15,531 nt of DNA from Bacteriovorax stolpii (GTDB taxonomy: Bacteria > Bdellovibrionota > Bacteriovoracia > Bacteriovoracales > Bacteriovoracaceae): the NCBI GenBank assembly GCA_945890905.1, contig CAMDDI010000056.1:1-15531 (forward strand), written 5' to 3'. Both the position numbers and the translations under genes were made by a program. This document shows positions 6,936-14,074 of this stretch, one piece after another. The notes below the pieces were generated by a model. The model was not told the DNA's origin, did no database searches, and saw only the letters and a list, made by a program, of their open reading frames with translations. Positions within the stretch are counted from its first letter, which is position 1, and each line of letters opens with the position of its first letter.

Positions 6936-8246
6936 CTAAATCGCCTTCCCAATCGCATAATACTTAAACCCCTGCTCCAATACCTTCTTCGTACTATACA
7001 AATTCCGCCCATCAAAAATCACAGCTTCTTTCAAGCGCGATTTAATCTCTTCGAAATCCGGAGCACGGTACTGTTTCCACTCAGTCATAACGAGCAACCC
7101 ATCTGCTCCGTTAAGAGCATCATACTTGTTTTCAAACTGATCAACAGGGATACCTAGCTTATTCATATACTGTTCAAAATGATCAGCAGCTGCGGGATCG
7201 TGGATGCGCACGCGAGCTCCTGCTTCGTGCAATGCCAGAGCTGTATCGATGGCGGGAGTTTCTCTGATATCATCAGTATTGGCCTTGAAGGCTGTGCCCC
7301 AGAGAACAAAGATTTTGCCTTTGAGATCATTCTTGAAGTGCTTCTTCACTTTGCTCACAAGATACTTTTTCTGCTCTTTATTAACTTCTTCCACGGCTTC
7401 AACGATTTTGAAACGTGTGCCGTGTTCTCTGGCAGTGAAGACTAAAGCCTTCACGTCTTTTGGAAAACAAGATCCGCCGTAACCAGGACCTGGGTAGAGG
7501 AACTGAGAGCCGATACGTGAATCAGTTGAGATTCCGTGACGAACCTCTTCAACGTCGGCACCGACGATGTCACACAATTGAGCGACTTCGTTCATGAAAG
7601 AAATTTTTGTAGCAAGGAAACAGTTGGCCGCGTATTTTGTCATTTCAGCAGAGATATTACTCATGCGGATGGTGCGTTTAGCTTGGCGATTGAATGGCTC
7701 ATAGAGTTCTTCGATGATGGCACCGGCTTCGTCTTCGCGGCAACCGATGATGATACGCTCGGGCTTCATGAAGTCTTCAACAGCAGATCCCTCTTTGAGG
7801 AATTCTGGGTTATTGACCACGTAGAATTTTTTTGTGGTTTTAGTTTTAAGGTGTTCGCGAACTTTGTTTCCTGTTCCAACTGGAACTGTTGATTTCACAA
7901 CAACTACTGAGCCCTCTTTTAAGAAGGGAGCGATGGAGTCGCATGCAGCGAAAACATATTTAAGATCGGCCTGTCCATCATCAGATGAAGGTGTACCAAC
8001 GGCGAGAAAAATAGCGTCGGCAGTTCTGACTGTTTCGTAGTCGTTTGAAAAACTTAAGCGCTTCTCTTCGTAGTTAGATTTCATGAGTGGCTCAAGCCCA
8101 GGTTCGAAAATCGGGCATTCGCCTTTTTTCATTCTCTCCACTTTGGCAGCGTCGATATCAATACAAGTTACGTTGTGTCCCATCTCTGCGAAACAAGTTC
8201 CCGTTACTAGTCCAACATATCCCGTACCAATAATGCTTAGCTTCAT
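6936..8246 (-). CDS. ugd: UDP-glucose 6-dehydrogenase
   Basis: The enzyme oxidises UDP-glucose twice with NAD+ to give UDP-glucuronate, a precursor of acidic polysaccharides. At 436 residues it has full family length. The N-terminal NAD motif is G7-T-G-Y-V-G12. 'VVVVKSTVPVGTG' (114-126), 'NNPEFLKEGSA' (145-155, catalytic Glu), 'KYAANCFLATKISFMNE' (204-220, catalytic Lys) and 'GYGGSCFPKD' (255-264) with the thiohemiacetal cysteine C260 are all present. So is the C-terminal 'LWGTAFKANTDDIRETPA' UDP-binding segment. GGGAG lies five bases before the ATG. The alternative UDP-ManNAc dehydrogenase is less likely, because the sequence around the cysteine and 'FLKEGSAVEDF' fit Ugd. It heads a two-gene transcript with the downstream hydrolase. 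Confidence 0.95.
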   Translation of the reverse strand: MKLSIIGTGYVGLVTGTCFAEMGHNVTCIDIDAAKVERMKKGECPIFEPGLEPLMKSNYEEKRLSFSNDYETVRTADAIFLAVGTPSSDDGQADLKYVFAACDSIAPFLKEGSVVVVKSTVPVGTGNKVREHLKTKTTKKFYVVNNPEFLKEGSAVEDFMKPERIIIGCREDEAGAIIEELYEPFNRQAKRTIRMSNISAEMTKYAANCFLATKISFMNEVAQLCDIVGADVEEVRHGISTDSRIGSQFLYPGPGYGGSCFPKDVKALVFTAREHGTRFKIVEAVEEVNKEQKKYLVSKVKKHFKNDLKGKIFVLWGTAFKANTDDIRETPAIDTALALHEAGARVRIHDPAAADHFEQYMNKLGIPVDQFENKYDALNGADGLLVMTEWKQYRAPDFEEIKSRLKEAVIFDGRNLYSTKKVLEQGFKYYAIGKAI

Positions 8247-8279
8247 TTAAGCTCCCGTAAGAATGAAAAATGTAGGGAT

Positions 8280-8308
8280 ATTTTGCTTTAATTTAGGAGA
8301 AGTGTCAC
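8280..8308 (-). promoter_or_regulatory. Candidate sigma70-type promoter for ugd
   Basis: Read on the minus strand, GTGACA (8308-8303, five of six to TTGACA) is separated by 17 bases from CAAAAT (8285-8280, four of six to TATAAT), about 33 bases upstream of the ugd ATG. It is a consensus match only, and the genome's own promoter pattern is unknown. Confidence 0.4.
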
Positions 8309-8347
8309 TGGCGATGAGAGAAAATCTAGTCAGCAAGGGGTGAATAT

Positions 8348-9202
8348 ATGAGTTCACTAGTAAGGTTCATGGGATTTTTTAGCTTATTCTTAAGCTTTTT
8401 GGCCTTGTCTCAAGACTATCAATTTCGCCTTCAAGGTACTTACAACCTTAACTCCTCAGCTCTGAACCAAACACCTTTGGCCTTCAATCTAGATTGGAAT
8501 GAATCAGACAACGCCATCAATGGAGTTTATAGTGATAATTATTTCCCTGGCAGAACTCCTGTTGTGGGAACGGCAAACATTCAAGGGCGGAGTATGCATG
8601 TGACCCTGCCTCAACTTTCTCAAATCGTGCGCTCTCTGGATTTTCTCACAGGCCAGTCAGGAAAAATAAATGGAAATGTACCTCTAAGTGTGACGGTAAG
8701 AGATGCCGACGGAAACACCATTAACGTCGCCAATATTTCTGCTGTCATGTCGGCCAAGAATGCGGAATCAAGTTGTACTCTTGGTTTTGGTGCTCTTTCA
8801 GGATTTTGTGTAATCTATTCTGGACGAGTGAGTGAAATGACCGATGGACTCAATCGCTGTAACTTAAATTCTGAGGGCTCCATGAAAATGGAACTCTCCC
8901 CCAACACAGAAGTTAACCTCTATATTAATTTTGTGAATACCCTGGTGGGAATTCCCCGTTTAGGATTAGGATCAATTCCTATTTCTCCCCTGACCTCAAC
9001 CATCAGTTTAACTTCAAGGCACTGCGGTCCAGTTCCTAGTACCAATTTACTATCTACCAACTGCCAAACCTTTACTCTCAATGGATCATTTAGAACAAAT
9101 GGCAATGACCGATTTTTTGAAGGAACCTATCTCATCATGGATATCCAAAACTCTGAGAGCTGCAGTTATAATCTCTCTTTCACCCGAGAGACTCCTTACT
9201 AG
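8348..9202 (+). CDS. Exported beta-rich protein of unknown function (284 aa)
   Basis: A signal peptide (roughly residues 1-21, ending 'LSFLALS') is followed by a Ser/Asn/Thr-rich, beta-prone mature protein. It has six cysteines, in 'SSCTLGFGALSGFC', 'NRCNLN', 'RHCGP', 'TNCQT' and 'ESCSY', an even number that fits disulfides in the periplasm or outside the cell. AAGGGG lies seven bases before the ATG. A phrase of the type 'G-T-Y-x-L' occurs near the start ('LQGTYNL') and again near the end ('FEGTYLI'), with 'LNGSF' between, possibly edge strands of a beta barrel or sandwich. I recognise no family. Its last 23 bases overlap the end of the convergent transposase gene, and no terminator separates them. 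Confidence 0.72.
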   Translation: MSSLVRFMGFFSLFLSFLALSQDYQFRLQGTYNLNSSALNQTPLAFNLDWNESDNAINGVYSDNYFPGRTPVVGTANIQGRSMHVTLPQLSQIVRSLDFLTGQSGKINGNVPLSVTVRDADGNTINVANISAVMSAKNAESSCTLGFGALSGFCVIYSGRVSEMTDGLNRCNLNSEGSMKMELSPNTEVNLYINFVNTLVGIPRLGLGSIPISPLTSTISLTSRHCGPVPSTNLLSTNCQTFTLNGSFRTNGNDRFFEGTYLIMDIQNSESCSYNLSFTRETPY

Positions 9203-9812
9203 GCACAGTTAATCGATTAAATGCTTTGAGCTTTCGTTGAGCAATATCAAACTGATGTTTGCGAAGTCCTAACTTGATTAACTCCTCATCTTCTTTTTCG
9301 TAATGTTGATTAAGCCAATGCAACTCTCCTTCCGCTCCCCCGAATGACATCGGAATAAATGAATGCAGAGGAATCGGGACAGGTTTGAGAGTTGAGTAGA
9401 GATACTCTTCAACTTTTTTACAAATTCCTGCGCGAATCGGATTCTGAAAAATGTAGCGGTAAACTTGGTAATAATGAGTTTGTGAATCAATCAGACTCCA
9501 CTTGTAGCGACCATCCCACTGGTGATTAATGCCCTCAGCACGCTGATTGATTCGAATCGAGGTGGTGCGAAGAAACGAATGCATAACTTGATCGAGATTT
9601 GCTTTCGGTGTGTGACAGAGAAGATGAAAATGATTCCCCATGAGCACAAATGCATGAACCGCAAGGGAGTGTTCTTTATGAAGATGGTGAAGTTGGCCAA
9701 GCATAATCTCCCAAACTTCGTTAAGAGGAATGGGAAAGAACTCCTTATTATTGCTCCTTGAAGAAATATGATAGGGATGAGTTTCCGATCGGATAAGAAG
9801 GGGTCTTGGCAT
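9180..9812 (-). CDS. REP-associated tyrosine transposase (RAYT, Y1/HUH type)
   Basis: This 210-residue single-strand DNA transposase-like enzyme belongs to the IS200-related Y1 HUH superfamily. RAYTs are domesticated in many genomes and act on short REP palindromes. The start MPRPLLI...YHISSRSNN matches the usual RAYT N terminus (MPRPLR...YHV..RGN). HUH is H61-F-H63 within 'LMGNHFHLL', and the catalytic tyrosine is probably Y120 in 'VYRYIFQNPIRAGI'. The frame is open upstream to 10007, but that part is unlike any RAYT and the ATG at 9812 gives the family N terminus. No close Shine-Dalgarno sequence is seen. It has no terminal inverted repeats or target duplication like an IS, and appears intact and full length. 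Two hairpins lie within 100 bp upstream. Confidence 0.88.
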   Translation of the reverse strand: MPRPLLIRSETHPYHISSRSNNKEFFPIPLNEVWEIMLGQLHHLHKEHSLAVHAFVLMGNHFHLLCHTPKANLDQVMHSFLRTTSIRINQRAEGINHQWDGRYKWSLIDSQTHYYQVYRYIFQNPIRAGICKKVEEYLYSTLKPVPIPLHSFIPMSFGGAEGELHWLNQHYEKEDEELIKLGLRKHQFDIAQRKLKAFNRLTVPSKESLG

Positions 9813-10126
9813 AATGGTACCGGCTACCTTTTCGACATGGATTTCAATGGGTGAAATCGGTATAGTTATTAATGGGAAGGGTAGGATCGTGGATTTCCAC
9901 GAGCCCAGGTGTGTCGGCACCAAGGGGTCAACATGAGCATTGAAATGAAATAGCGTTGAGCATGAGCTTTCCCTTCCCTTATTCTTTCTATGAGAAATTG
10001 AGGCCACGTTATTTCAAGATAAGTGTCTAATATCTCTACGCTTTACCGCACTGCATGAAATCTTTACTCTTCCCCCTTTGCTCCTCCTTTTTCGTGATAT
10101 TAATACCCAGTCAAAAAAGAGGTTAT
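9813..10126. other. Intergenic region with hairpins upstream of the RAYT gene
   Basis: This stretch of about 314 bases separates divergent genes. It holds two strong hairpins (9840-9858 and 9887-9902), a smaller GGTG/CACC stem (9908-9921), and the ribosome binding site of the next gene (AGAGG, 10118-10122). A TAATAT at 10028-10033 could be a -10 element for the exported pair, but no clear -35 accompanies it. No convincing gene is seen. Confidence 0.6.
9840..9902. repeat. Paired hairpins, possible REP/BIME-like element
   Basis: The first hairpin is GATTTCA (9840-9846), loop ATGGG, TGAAATC (9852-9858). The second is TCGTGG (9887-9892), loop ATTT, CCACGA (9897-9902). A GTAG tetranucleotide (9882-9885 region) stands just before the second stem, as in classical REPs. 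Both stems share the core GGATTTC. Their position upstream of a RAYT gene supports a REP-type substrate. Only these copies are visible, so the repetitive nature is not shown. Confidence 0.4.
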
Positions 10127-10750
10127 ATGAAAAAGCATCTTTTAGGTCTCCTACTCGGACTACTCAGCATTACACCCACAGTGTTTGCCCAAAACCTTGA
10201 ACTCCCTTGGTCTGATAGATGTGCGAGGGTTGTGGCCTTCGGCGGTGGGGATCTCTCAAACGGATTCACGGAATATTCATGGGTGTCATCAGTTTGGAAA
10301 GAAGTTGAAAATTTAATGGCCCCGCTCTTTGGGAAAGAAACAATTAAAATTAGTTTTGAGTATCTTCAATACCGCACGGGATTTTCAGTCCTGTCACAAG
10401 CGGAATACGCTGCTGATTGCAACGCTTTCCCGGAAGATACTGATGAAGACATGCTCACTATCTTTGCTAAAGCAGAAGCGAGAACACTCACAGAAGCAGA
10501 TTTTCGCGGACCGAAGTGGATTCACACTGTTCAGCCCATGGATACTGAAGAAGCCAACTGCTTAACCCTGAGTAAAATAAATGGTGTGGTAGCTGGCTGT
10601 GCTGATCAATGGCAGGATGGAATTTCTAAAGAAGAAGCGGTTTGTTTTAAAAAGAAAACTTATCTCAGATGCCACATTGATTGTATGGAAAAAATCTACG
10701 ACCACAAAGTTAAAACCACTCCAGGCTTTTGTCCAGAAGTGAAGGATTAA
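10127..10750 (+). CDS. Exported cysteine-rich protein of unknown function (207 aa)
   Basis: The start at 10127 is preferred to an open frame from 10055. MKKHLLGLLLGLL...TVFA is a classical signal peptide, and AGAGG lies five bases upstream. The mature protein carries eight cysteines (32, 98, 145, 158, 173, 182, 186, 202), five of them in the last 50 residues including C182-x3-C186. Several disulfides in an extracytoplasmic fold are therefore likely. 'VVAFGGGDLSNGFTEYSW' near residue 35 is a Gly-rich patch of unknown meaning. I recognise no family. Its stop lies two bases before the ATG of the next gene, which also encodes an exported cysteine-containing protein, so they form an operon and may work together. 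Confidence 0.72.
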   Translation: MKKHLLGLLLGLLSITPTVFAQNLELPWSDRCARVVAFGGGDLSNGFTEYSWVSSVWKEVENLMAPLFGKETIKISFEYLQYRTGFSVLSQAEYAADCNAFPEDTDEDMLTIFAKAEARTLTEADFRGPKWIHTVQPMDTEEANCLTLSKINGVVAGCADQWQDGISKEEAVCFKKKTYLRCHIDCMEKIYDHKVKTTPGFCPEVKD

Positions 10751-10752
10751 TT

Positions 10753-11526
10753 ATGAAATCAATAATTGGACTTTGTACCCTTTTACTCTCTCAGATTGCT
10801 TTTGCAGGTCCACAAGCTGCACCGGTGGTTCAAACTTGGACTAACCCAGAATGCGCCAGTGGTTCATGCGAAGTTAAGGGAATGAAACTTTCAGTAACTA
10901 AGTACAATGCGAACCGTATGGCAGGAAATAATGTGTCAGTTGAAATTGAAACTGCCACAAAAGAGCTTGTGAAAAAATATGCCGTTGTTCAATACATTAA
11001 GGGCTGTCTTTACGAAATTCTCCACACCGGTGAAATAAAAATGGGTACCCGAGAGTTTTTCAATAACAAAGGCGTGCCATTTTTGCATAAGACTTTTGAA
11101 ATTGATTCTGCCAAAGACCGCGATCCTATTTACAGCTCAAATCCAGATGCAGGTTGGGACGAGCTTCGTGGATTTGATGTTCCTCGTAACTCCTACTATG
11201 CTAATGGCGACCTTACAAAAGACGACACGGCAACAATGTGGGCAGGAAAAATTAAGAATTTGCGTGGAACAAAAGTTTACGTGGCCGACGCCCCAAGTGT
11301 TTCTAACTTTGACCTAGATTTAAATAACAAGCCCATTATTCAAAACTCAAGTCTTACCTTTAAAGTTTGCCTTCATGAAGTGAGTAAAGTTCCAAGAGTG
11401 GCACAATCTCCAACCTCAATAGTTCCTGATCCTATCACTTGTATGGAATGGAGCTCCAACTATCTCTACGACAAGGCAAAACATCGCTTCGTTGAGAAGA
11501 AAGAAATTAGTCCGGTTTGCCTCTAA
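10753..11526 (+). CDS. Exported protein of unknown function (257 aa)
   Basis: The ATG at 10753 is chosen because GAAGGA (10740-10745) is correctly spaced. The encoded MKSIIGLCTLLLSQIAFA is a good signal peptide, cleaved before Gly19 or nearby. The mature region has six cysteines, including C34-x4-C39 at its N-terminal end and one as the penultimate residue, and is otherwise a mixed alpha/beta sequence with no motif I know. A Cys within the signal peptide (C8) is not in a lipobox context. It is coupled to the preceding exported gene with a 2-bp gap. After the stop comes a hairpin and then wzy. Whether the transcript continues into the polysaccharide genes is unclear. Confidence 0.72.
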   Translation: MKSIIGLCTLLLSQIAFAGPQAAPVVQTWTNPECASGSCEVKGMKLSVTKYNANRMAGNNVSVEIETATKELVKKYAVVQYIKGCLYEILHTGEIKMGTREFFNNKGVPFLHKTFEIDSAKDRDPIYSSNPDAGWDELRGFDVPRNSYYANGDLTKDDTATMWAGKIKNLRGTKVYVADAPSVSNFDLDLNNKPIIQNSSLTFKVCLHEVSKVPRVAQSPTSIVPDPITCMEWSSNYLYDKAKHRFVEKKEISPVCL

Positions 11527-11541
11527 AATCTAGACTCTCCC

Positions 11542-11566
11542 AAAGGTATACGATACCTTTTGTATC
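11542..11566 (+). promoter_or_regulatory. Hairpin pair directly upstream of wzy start
   Basis: A perfect 8-bp stem AAAGGTAT (11542-11549) / ATACCTTT (11553-11560) has loop ACG. A competing stem GATAC (11552-11556) / GTATC (11562-11566) uses part of the same bases and ends against the ATG. The only purine-rich, SD-like sequence (AAAGG) is inside the first stem. It may be a weak terminator after the exported pair or a translational control element; which one is unknown. Confidence 0.45.
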
Positions 11567-12736
11567 ATGAGAAATTTGACAACTGGGGCAATCTTTTTTT
11601 TAGCGGCCGGGATACTCACATCTGTTAGTATCCTCTCGGTTTATCAGGTGCTTTTCACCATTCCCCTTTGTTATTACACTTATCTCGCCTTTAAAAATAA
11701 AGAATTGAAACTACCTAAAAGTGCCTACTGGCTGCTCGCTTTCACTGTCATCGCACTCATTAGTTTGATGATCAATATCGAACTTGTTCCTAAACCTTCC
11801 AAAAATTTCGGACGTCTCAAGTATTTCCTTTTTGGTTTAGCGGGGATTTTTGTCTTACGAGTTTGGTTAGTAGAAGCGAGTGATCGCACGAAGAAGATTC
11901 TCAATCATGTGTTTTTAACCACCATTATCTTGGCCGCACTGTTTTCTTTTTGGAGTTACTTCACAAAAGATTCTAGTGAGCGTGTGAGAAGTTTCACAGA
12001 CACAATGAGATATGGTTACGGCTCATCTATGATTCTAGTCTTAGTTTTGAGTGCTATTCTTCAGCGTGAAAAATTAAAAAATGTCTTTGATGCGCGCTTA
12101 GGTATTGCTGCTCTTATTTTAGGTTTTATAGGAATGTATCTCACCTATACCCGTGGAGCTCTGCTGGCCTTCATTTGTGCCACTCCCTTTGTTCTCTACT
12201 ACTATCGTCCTAAATTGGGCTTAATTGTTGGCGGTGGTGCGGCGATTTTAGTGACAATTCTTGCCAGTTTCTACCTGTTTGGAAATATCGAAATCGGTCA
12301 AGGCTCTCGTTTTCTAGTCAATCGAAATAACCACTCTGACTTAGTGAGACGAAGCCAGTGGAAGGCGGCGGTTATCGCGGTTCAAGAGAGACCCATGTTA
12401 GGATGGGGCCTTTCGAATTTTCATTCTCAATTAAAGCGTATTAAAAATGATTATGATCTTGATGCTAAAGAATACGATGATGCTCACGCTCACAATTTAT
12501 TCTTAGAAATAGCGGCCGGAACTGGTCTATTGGGAATCTTTCTGTTTTTAGGCTGGCTCTTGAGCTGGGCGTGGGAAGTCTTCTCCGCTGGCGGGATAGT
12601 AAGGGCCCTAGTTCTCCCTTTCGGAGTTACTCTTATGGTGGGAAGTCAGTTTGAAGTCACTTTTGATGCTAATAATGCCTCAATGATATTCTTTTTATAT
12701 TCTTTGAGTGTGGCAAGACTTGTCAAAAAAGTATAA
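11567..12736 (+). CDS. O-antigen ligase / polysaccharide polymerase (Wzy_C type)
   Basis: This inner-membrane protein of 389 residues has about ten predicted hydrophobic segments and the conserved periplasmic loop of the O-antigen ligase domain (PF04932). 'YLTYTRGALLAF' lies at 191-202, 'RRSQWKAAVIAVQERPMLGWGLSNF' at 261-285 and 'AHAHNLFLEIAAGTGLLG' at 306-323. It either ligates undecaprenyl-linked glycan onto an acceptor (WaaL) or polymerises repeat units (Wzy). The sequence alone does not separate these. The next gene, an initiating sugar transferase, follows after 9 bp, so the two are co-transcribed and belong to one surface glycan pathway. There is no recognisable Shine-Dalgarno sequence outside the upstream hairpin. 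Confidence 0.88.
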   Translation: MRNLTTGAIFFLAAGILTSVSILSVYQVLFTIPLCYYTYLAFKNKELKLPKSAYWLLAFTVIALISLMINIELVPKPSKNFGRLKYFLFGLAGIFVLRVWLVEASDRTKKILNHVFLTTIILAALFSFWSYFTKDSSERVRSFTDTMRYGYGSSMILVLVLSAILQREKLKNVFDARLGIAALILGFIGMYLTYTRGALLAFICATPFVLYYYRPKLGLIVGGGAAILVTILASFYLFGNIEIGQGSRFLVNRNNHSDLVRRSQWKAAVIAVQERPMLGWGLSNFHSQLKRIKNDYDLDAKEYDDAHAHNLFLEIAAGTGLLGIFLFLGWLLSWAWEVFSAGGIVRALVLPFGVTLMVGSQFEVTFDANNASMIFFLYSLSVARLVKKV

Positions 12737-12745
12737 ATTGAATCC

Positions 12746-14071
12746 ATGTCAAATCGCGCCAAAACAATCCTTCTCTTAATTGTAGAATCCCTGATTCTTG
12801 TGCTGGCCCTGACTTTTGTGATTTACGCCAGAAAGGGCTTTAATCCAAAAGCTAGTTATGTTCTTAAGCATTATGATCTTTTTACTTTCGTGTTTCCTTT
12901 TTGGATCATGATGTATTTCATCGAAGGTCTCTACACTCTTAAAACCTATAATCCGGCCACTCTACCTATTTCACTTTTGCGTGGAACTGTTCTCTCCATT
13001 ATTGTTTCCATCATTCTGATCTATCTCTTTCCTTTTAATGTTGAAAAAATTACCCCGAAAACCAATCTCATTTTGGTAGGTTTTGCTGCCCTACCCATGC
13101 TCTATTTCTGGCGACGCTTCTTTTTTAATTTCTTCTCTCATGACCGTCGGCTTAGAAATACCTTTTTAGTAGGTTCAAAAGAAACGCTGGAACTGGTCAA
13201 CTTTGAAATCCAGAGCAAACCCCATCTGGGATATAAGATTGTGGCCAGTGTCACTCCGGATGAGCACACTCAGTTGGATATTCCTGCAGGAACTGAGCTT
13301 GTGGCCATTGAGCGGCAATCCACCAAAGAGAGTCAGTTTTATCAAAAAGTATTTGCTCTTATGGATTCTGGAGTAGAAGTCACTGATCTGGCCAAATTTG
13401 CTGAGCAGATTTCAGGAAAAATTCCTATTCGCTCCATTGATGAATCCTGGTTCATTGAATACTGCGGTCATCAAGAATCACGCAGCTATAATCTCACCAA
13501 GACCATTATTGATCGGGTGGTAGCAATACTACTTATGATTTTGCTTATTCCTGTAGCGGCTATTCTTTTTCCTATTTTGCTTTTGGTTCACGGGCGGCCT
13601 ATCTTTTTTAAACAAGTCAGGACTGGAACTAACAACAAACTTTTTACTCTCTATAAACTTCGCACCATGGTGATTGATGCTGAAAAGCATGGCGGGGCCC
13701 AATGGGCAAAGCCAGGTGATAGTCGGATAACTCCACTAGGTAAATTTTTGCGAAAAACCCGCCTGGATGAACTTCCTCAGCTCATCAATATTATCCGCGG
13801 TGATATGAGCTTGGTGGGACCGCGTCCTGAGCGACCAGAAATAATTGAGAAGCAGCTTGCTCCCAATATTCCTTATTACAGTTTACGTCACTTAGTTAAA
13901 CCTGGTGTGACAGGATGGGCACAAGTCACTTTCCGCTATGGCTTTTCTCAGGAAGATTCCAAAGAAAAACTTCAGTATGATCTCTTCTACGTAAAGAATC
14001 GCAGCCTATGGCTAGATATTCTGGTCATCATCAAGACCATAAAAACTGTGCTCACAGGTGCAGGACAATAA
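12746..14071 (+). CDS. Polyprenyl-phosphate sugar-1-phosphate transferase (WbaP/WcaJ/EpsE type)
   Basis: This membrane enzyme starts a glycan repeat by moving a sugar phosphate from a UDP-sugar to undecaprenyl phosphate. At 441 residues it has the long architecture: four N-terminal transmembrane helices (about 7-27, 46-62, 82-96, 107-122), a central nucleotide-sugar-like domain, then the PglC-type catalytic domain from about 250. The latter shows 'DRVVAILLMILLIPVAAILFPI' (re-entrant helix), 'YKLRTM', the catalytic Asp-Glu in 'KTRLDELPQL' (D341-E342), 'SLVGPRPERPE' (355-365) and 'KPGVTGWAQV' (385-394). The sugar, Gal or Glc type, is not readable. The start lacks a clear SD and probably depends on wzy translation. 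The gene ends three bases from the convergent flippase stop. Confidence 0.93.
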   Translation: MSNRAKTILLLIVESLILVLALTFVIYARKGFNPKASYVLKHYDLFTFVFPFWIMMYFIEGLYTLKTYNPATLPISLLRGTVLSIIVSIILIYLFPFNVEKITPKTNLILVGFAALPMLYFWRRFFFNFFSHDRRLRNTFLVGSKETLELVNFEIQSKPHLGYKIVASVTPDEHTQLDIPAGTELVAIERQSTKESQFYQKVFALMDSGVEVTDLAKFAEQISGKIPIRSIDESWFIEYCGHQESRSYNLTKTIIDRVVAILLMILLIPVAAILFPILLLVHGRPIFFKQVRTGTNNKLFTLYKLRTMVIDAEKHGGAQWAKPGDSRITPLGKFLRKTRLDELPQLINIIRGDMSLVGPRPERPEIIEKQLAPNIPYYSLRHLVKPGVTGWAQVTFRYGFSQEDSKEKLQYDLFYVKNRSLWLDILVIIKTIKTVLTGAGQ

Positions 14072-14074
14072 TTT

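Noticed and set aside
7536..7892. 118-codon open frame antisense to ugd
   Set aside because: It is a shadow of the strongly conserved ugd frame, with no ribosome binding site or recognisable protein features.
9813..10007. N-terminal extension of the RAYT transposase to 10007
   Set aside because: The extra 65 residues do not resemble RAYT proteins and run through the hairpins. MPRPLLI at 9812 is the family's usual beginning.
10055..10126. Longer start for the first exported cysteine-rich protein
   Set aside because: The ATG at 10127 has both a well-spaced AGAGG and a classical signal peptide; the upstream ATG has neither.
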